Below the pieces are notes generated by a model. That model did not search any database. It saw nothing but the letters and a program-made list of their open reading frames with translations, and was not told the DNA's origin. Positions 19,210 to 20,023 of a stretch of DNA of 20,023 bases are shown here, in pieces (positions within the stretch are counted from its first letter, which is position 1; each line of letters opens with the position of its first letter). Made by a program: the position numbers and the translations under genes. This stretch comes from Pilatotrama ljubarskyi (lineage: Eukaryota > Basidiomycota > Agaricomycetes > Polyporales > Polyporaceae): contig MU277704.1 of NCBI GenBank assembly GCA_022385805.1, forward strand, positions 89,944 through 109,966. Reading direction: 5' to 3'.

Positions 19210-19934
19210 CTATCTACTTCTGTAACCCCTTCTTAGGTCTAGATAAAATGGATAGTCCCGGTGTGTCGGAGCACTGGAGGCATCACTACGACGGCGACTG
19301 GTGACTGTGAACACAGGTACATGCGAGTAGGTGAGAGGGGCTACGTACATTATCTTTGGGGTGATCTCCACTTCGGGACGTTCCTCTTGCTCGTCATCAC
19401 TAGCTAGGGATGAGGATATGATAAATAGAATAACGGAAAGCAGAGACGCACCTGAGAATGGGAACCTCGATGTCGCTCCGAGCTTGCTCCTGTTCATCAC
19501 CCCTAGGCTATCATGAGACGAAGAGGTCCAAGGCGAGGATGAAGAGACTCACGAGATGCTCTCTGTACCATCTTCCTCCCCAGCTTCGTCGTCTACAAGC
19601 TGATCCTCTTCTTCTTCGTCCTCGCTCTGGGCCGACATACGCTTTGAAGCTCTGCCGCCGCGGCCTCTAGCTTTGCCCCTGTGACATAGGTGTGAGGATG
19701 AGATGGGTGAAGCAGGCTGAGTACTCGTACCGCTGGGAGGTCTTGCGCGGCGGGGTGACATCCTTCGCCCTTGCAGCCGCGGCGGCCTTCGCTTGTTTCT
19801 CCTTCTCTGCCTTGGGCCTGCAAGGAGTCAGTGGGCGTAGCTGGCCAAGAGATGGCGGGCACTTACGGCTTGCCACCAGTGGAGGCACGGGCAGAGGCAC
19901 GGGTGCGGGGACGGCCACGGCTACGACCAGACAT
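19210..19934 (-). CDS. Small AT-hook-like, basic/acidic protein, 156 aa, six exons
   Basis: Exons 19934-19867, 19817-19731, 19678-19553, 19502-19452, 19399-19349 and 19297-19210 join through five introns of 49-52 nt, every one in phase 2. The protein starts MSGRSRGRPRTRASARAS, whose core RGRP is the AT-hook signature for minor-groove DNA binding. A Lys/Ala-rich helix (KAEKEKQAKAAAAARAKD), a second basic patch (RGKARGRGGRASKR) and a strongly acidic stretch (SEDEEEEDQLVDDEAGEEDG) follow. It ends RRRSDASSAPTH through YRSR and TAG. Known AT-hook proteins act on chromatin; the role here is inferred from the motif alone. The last acceptor (CACCAG at 19298) was chosen because it keeps the final frame open. 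The gene might be the 5' part of something larger, since it resembles N-terminal ends of multi-copy fungal proteins. Confidence 0.65.
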
Positions 19935-20023
19935 GTTGTTGAGAAGAGAAGTAGGGAGGAGGACGATGGGTGGCTATGGCAGATGTGCGAAGGGGAGAAC
20001 TCGTGGAGGGGGGCGAGGTCTCT
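19935..20023 (-). promoter_or_regulatory. Leader of the 6-exon gene, cut by the window edge
   Basis: On the minus strand it is rich in C and T (for example TCCTCCTCCCTACTTCTCTT), as is common in fungal promoters and 5' leaders. No TATA box is seen in the 89 bases available. Confidence 0.3.

Overview
The window looks like nuclear DNA of a filamentous basidiomycete, most probably an Agaricomycete (polypore-like). Genes are split by many 46-60 nt GT-AG introns with CTNA-type branch points. The recognisable protein is a basidiomycete Tnp2/CACTA-type transposase, and the other predicted proteins resemble lineage-specific, multi-copy Agaricomycete families. I see no housekeeping gene, no rRNA or tRNA, no CRISPR and no bacterial-style operon. 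This is an accessory, repeat-rich region. All intron-exon models below were assembled by hand from splice signals and frame continuity; family statements are from memory and were not searched.

Layout. (1) 1-2280, minus: one long uncharacterised frame, cut by the window edge and interrupted by a single TAG. (2) 3164-6999, minus: an 11-exon gene for a Ser/Pro-rich, coiled-coil, acidic protein, interrupted by a single TGA. (3) 7672-8307, plus: a 3-exon gene for a 177-aa protein, apparently intact. (4) 8660-9514, minus: a 3-exon gene for a 249-aa protein, apparently intact. (5) 10143-11855, plus: a 7-exon WD40-repeat gene with a C-terminal membrane segment and four in-frame TGA codons. (6) 11856-13343: non-coding or degenerate sequence with short repeats. 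(7) 13344-16588, plus: a Tnp2-type transposase pseudogene with a frameshift and several stops. (8) 16815-17908, minus: a tentative uncharacterised multi-exon gene. (9) 18301-18846, minus: a small, probably frameshifted gene. (10) 19210-19934, minus: a 6-exon gene for a small basic/acidic protein with an AT-hook-like N-terminus.

The pieces share two things. First, short motifs sit upstream of several unrelated genes in the coding-strand orientation: a near-palindromic 21-mer around GTTCAAC (upstream of regions 1, 2 and 7) and a GTCGCCC(A/G)C repeat (upstream of 2, 3, 4 and 9). Second, most inactivating changes are single in-frame stops, mainly TGA, in genes whose splice sites are otherwise intact. 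This fits C-to-T type decay of repeated DNA. The genes do not form an obvious pathway. The best reading is a cluster of dispersed, transposon-associated fungal gene families at different stages of decay.
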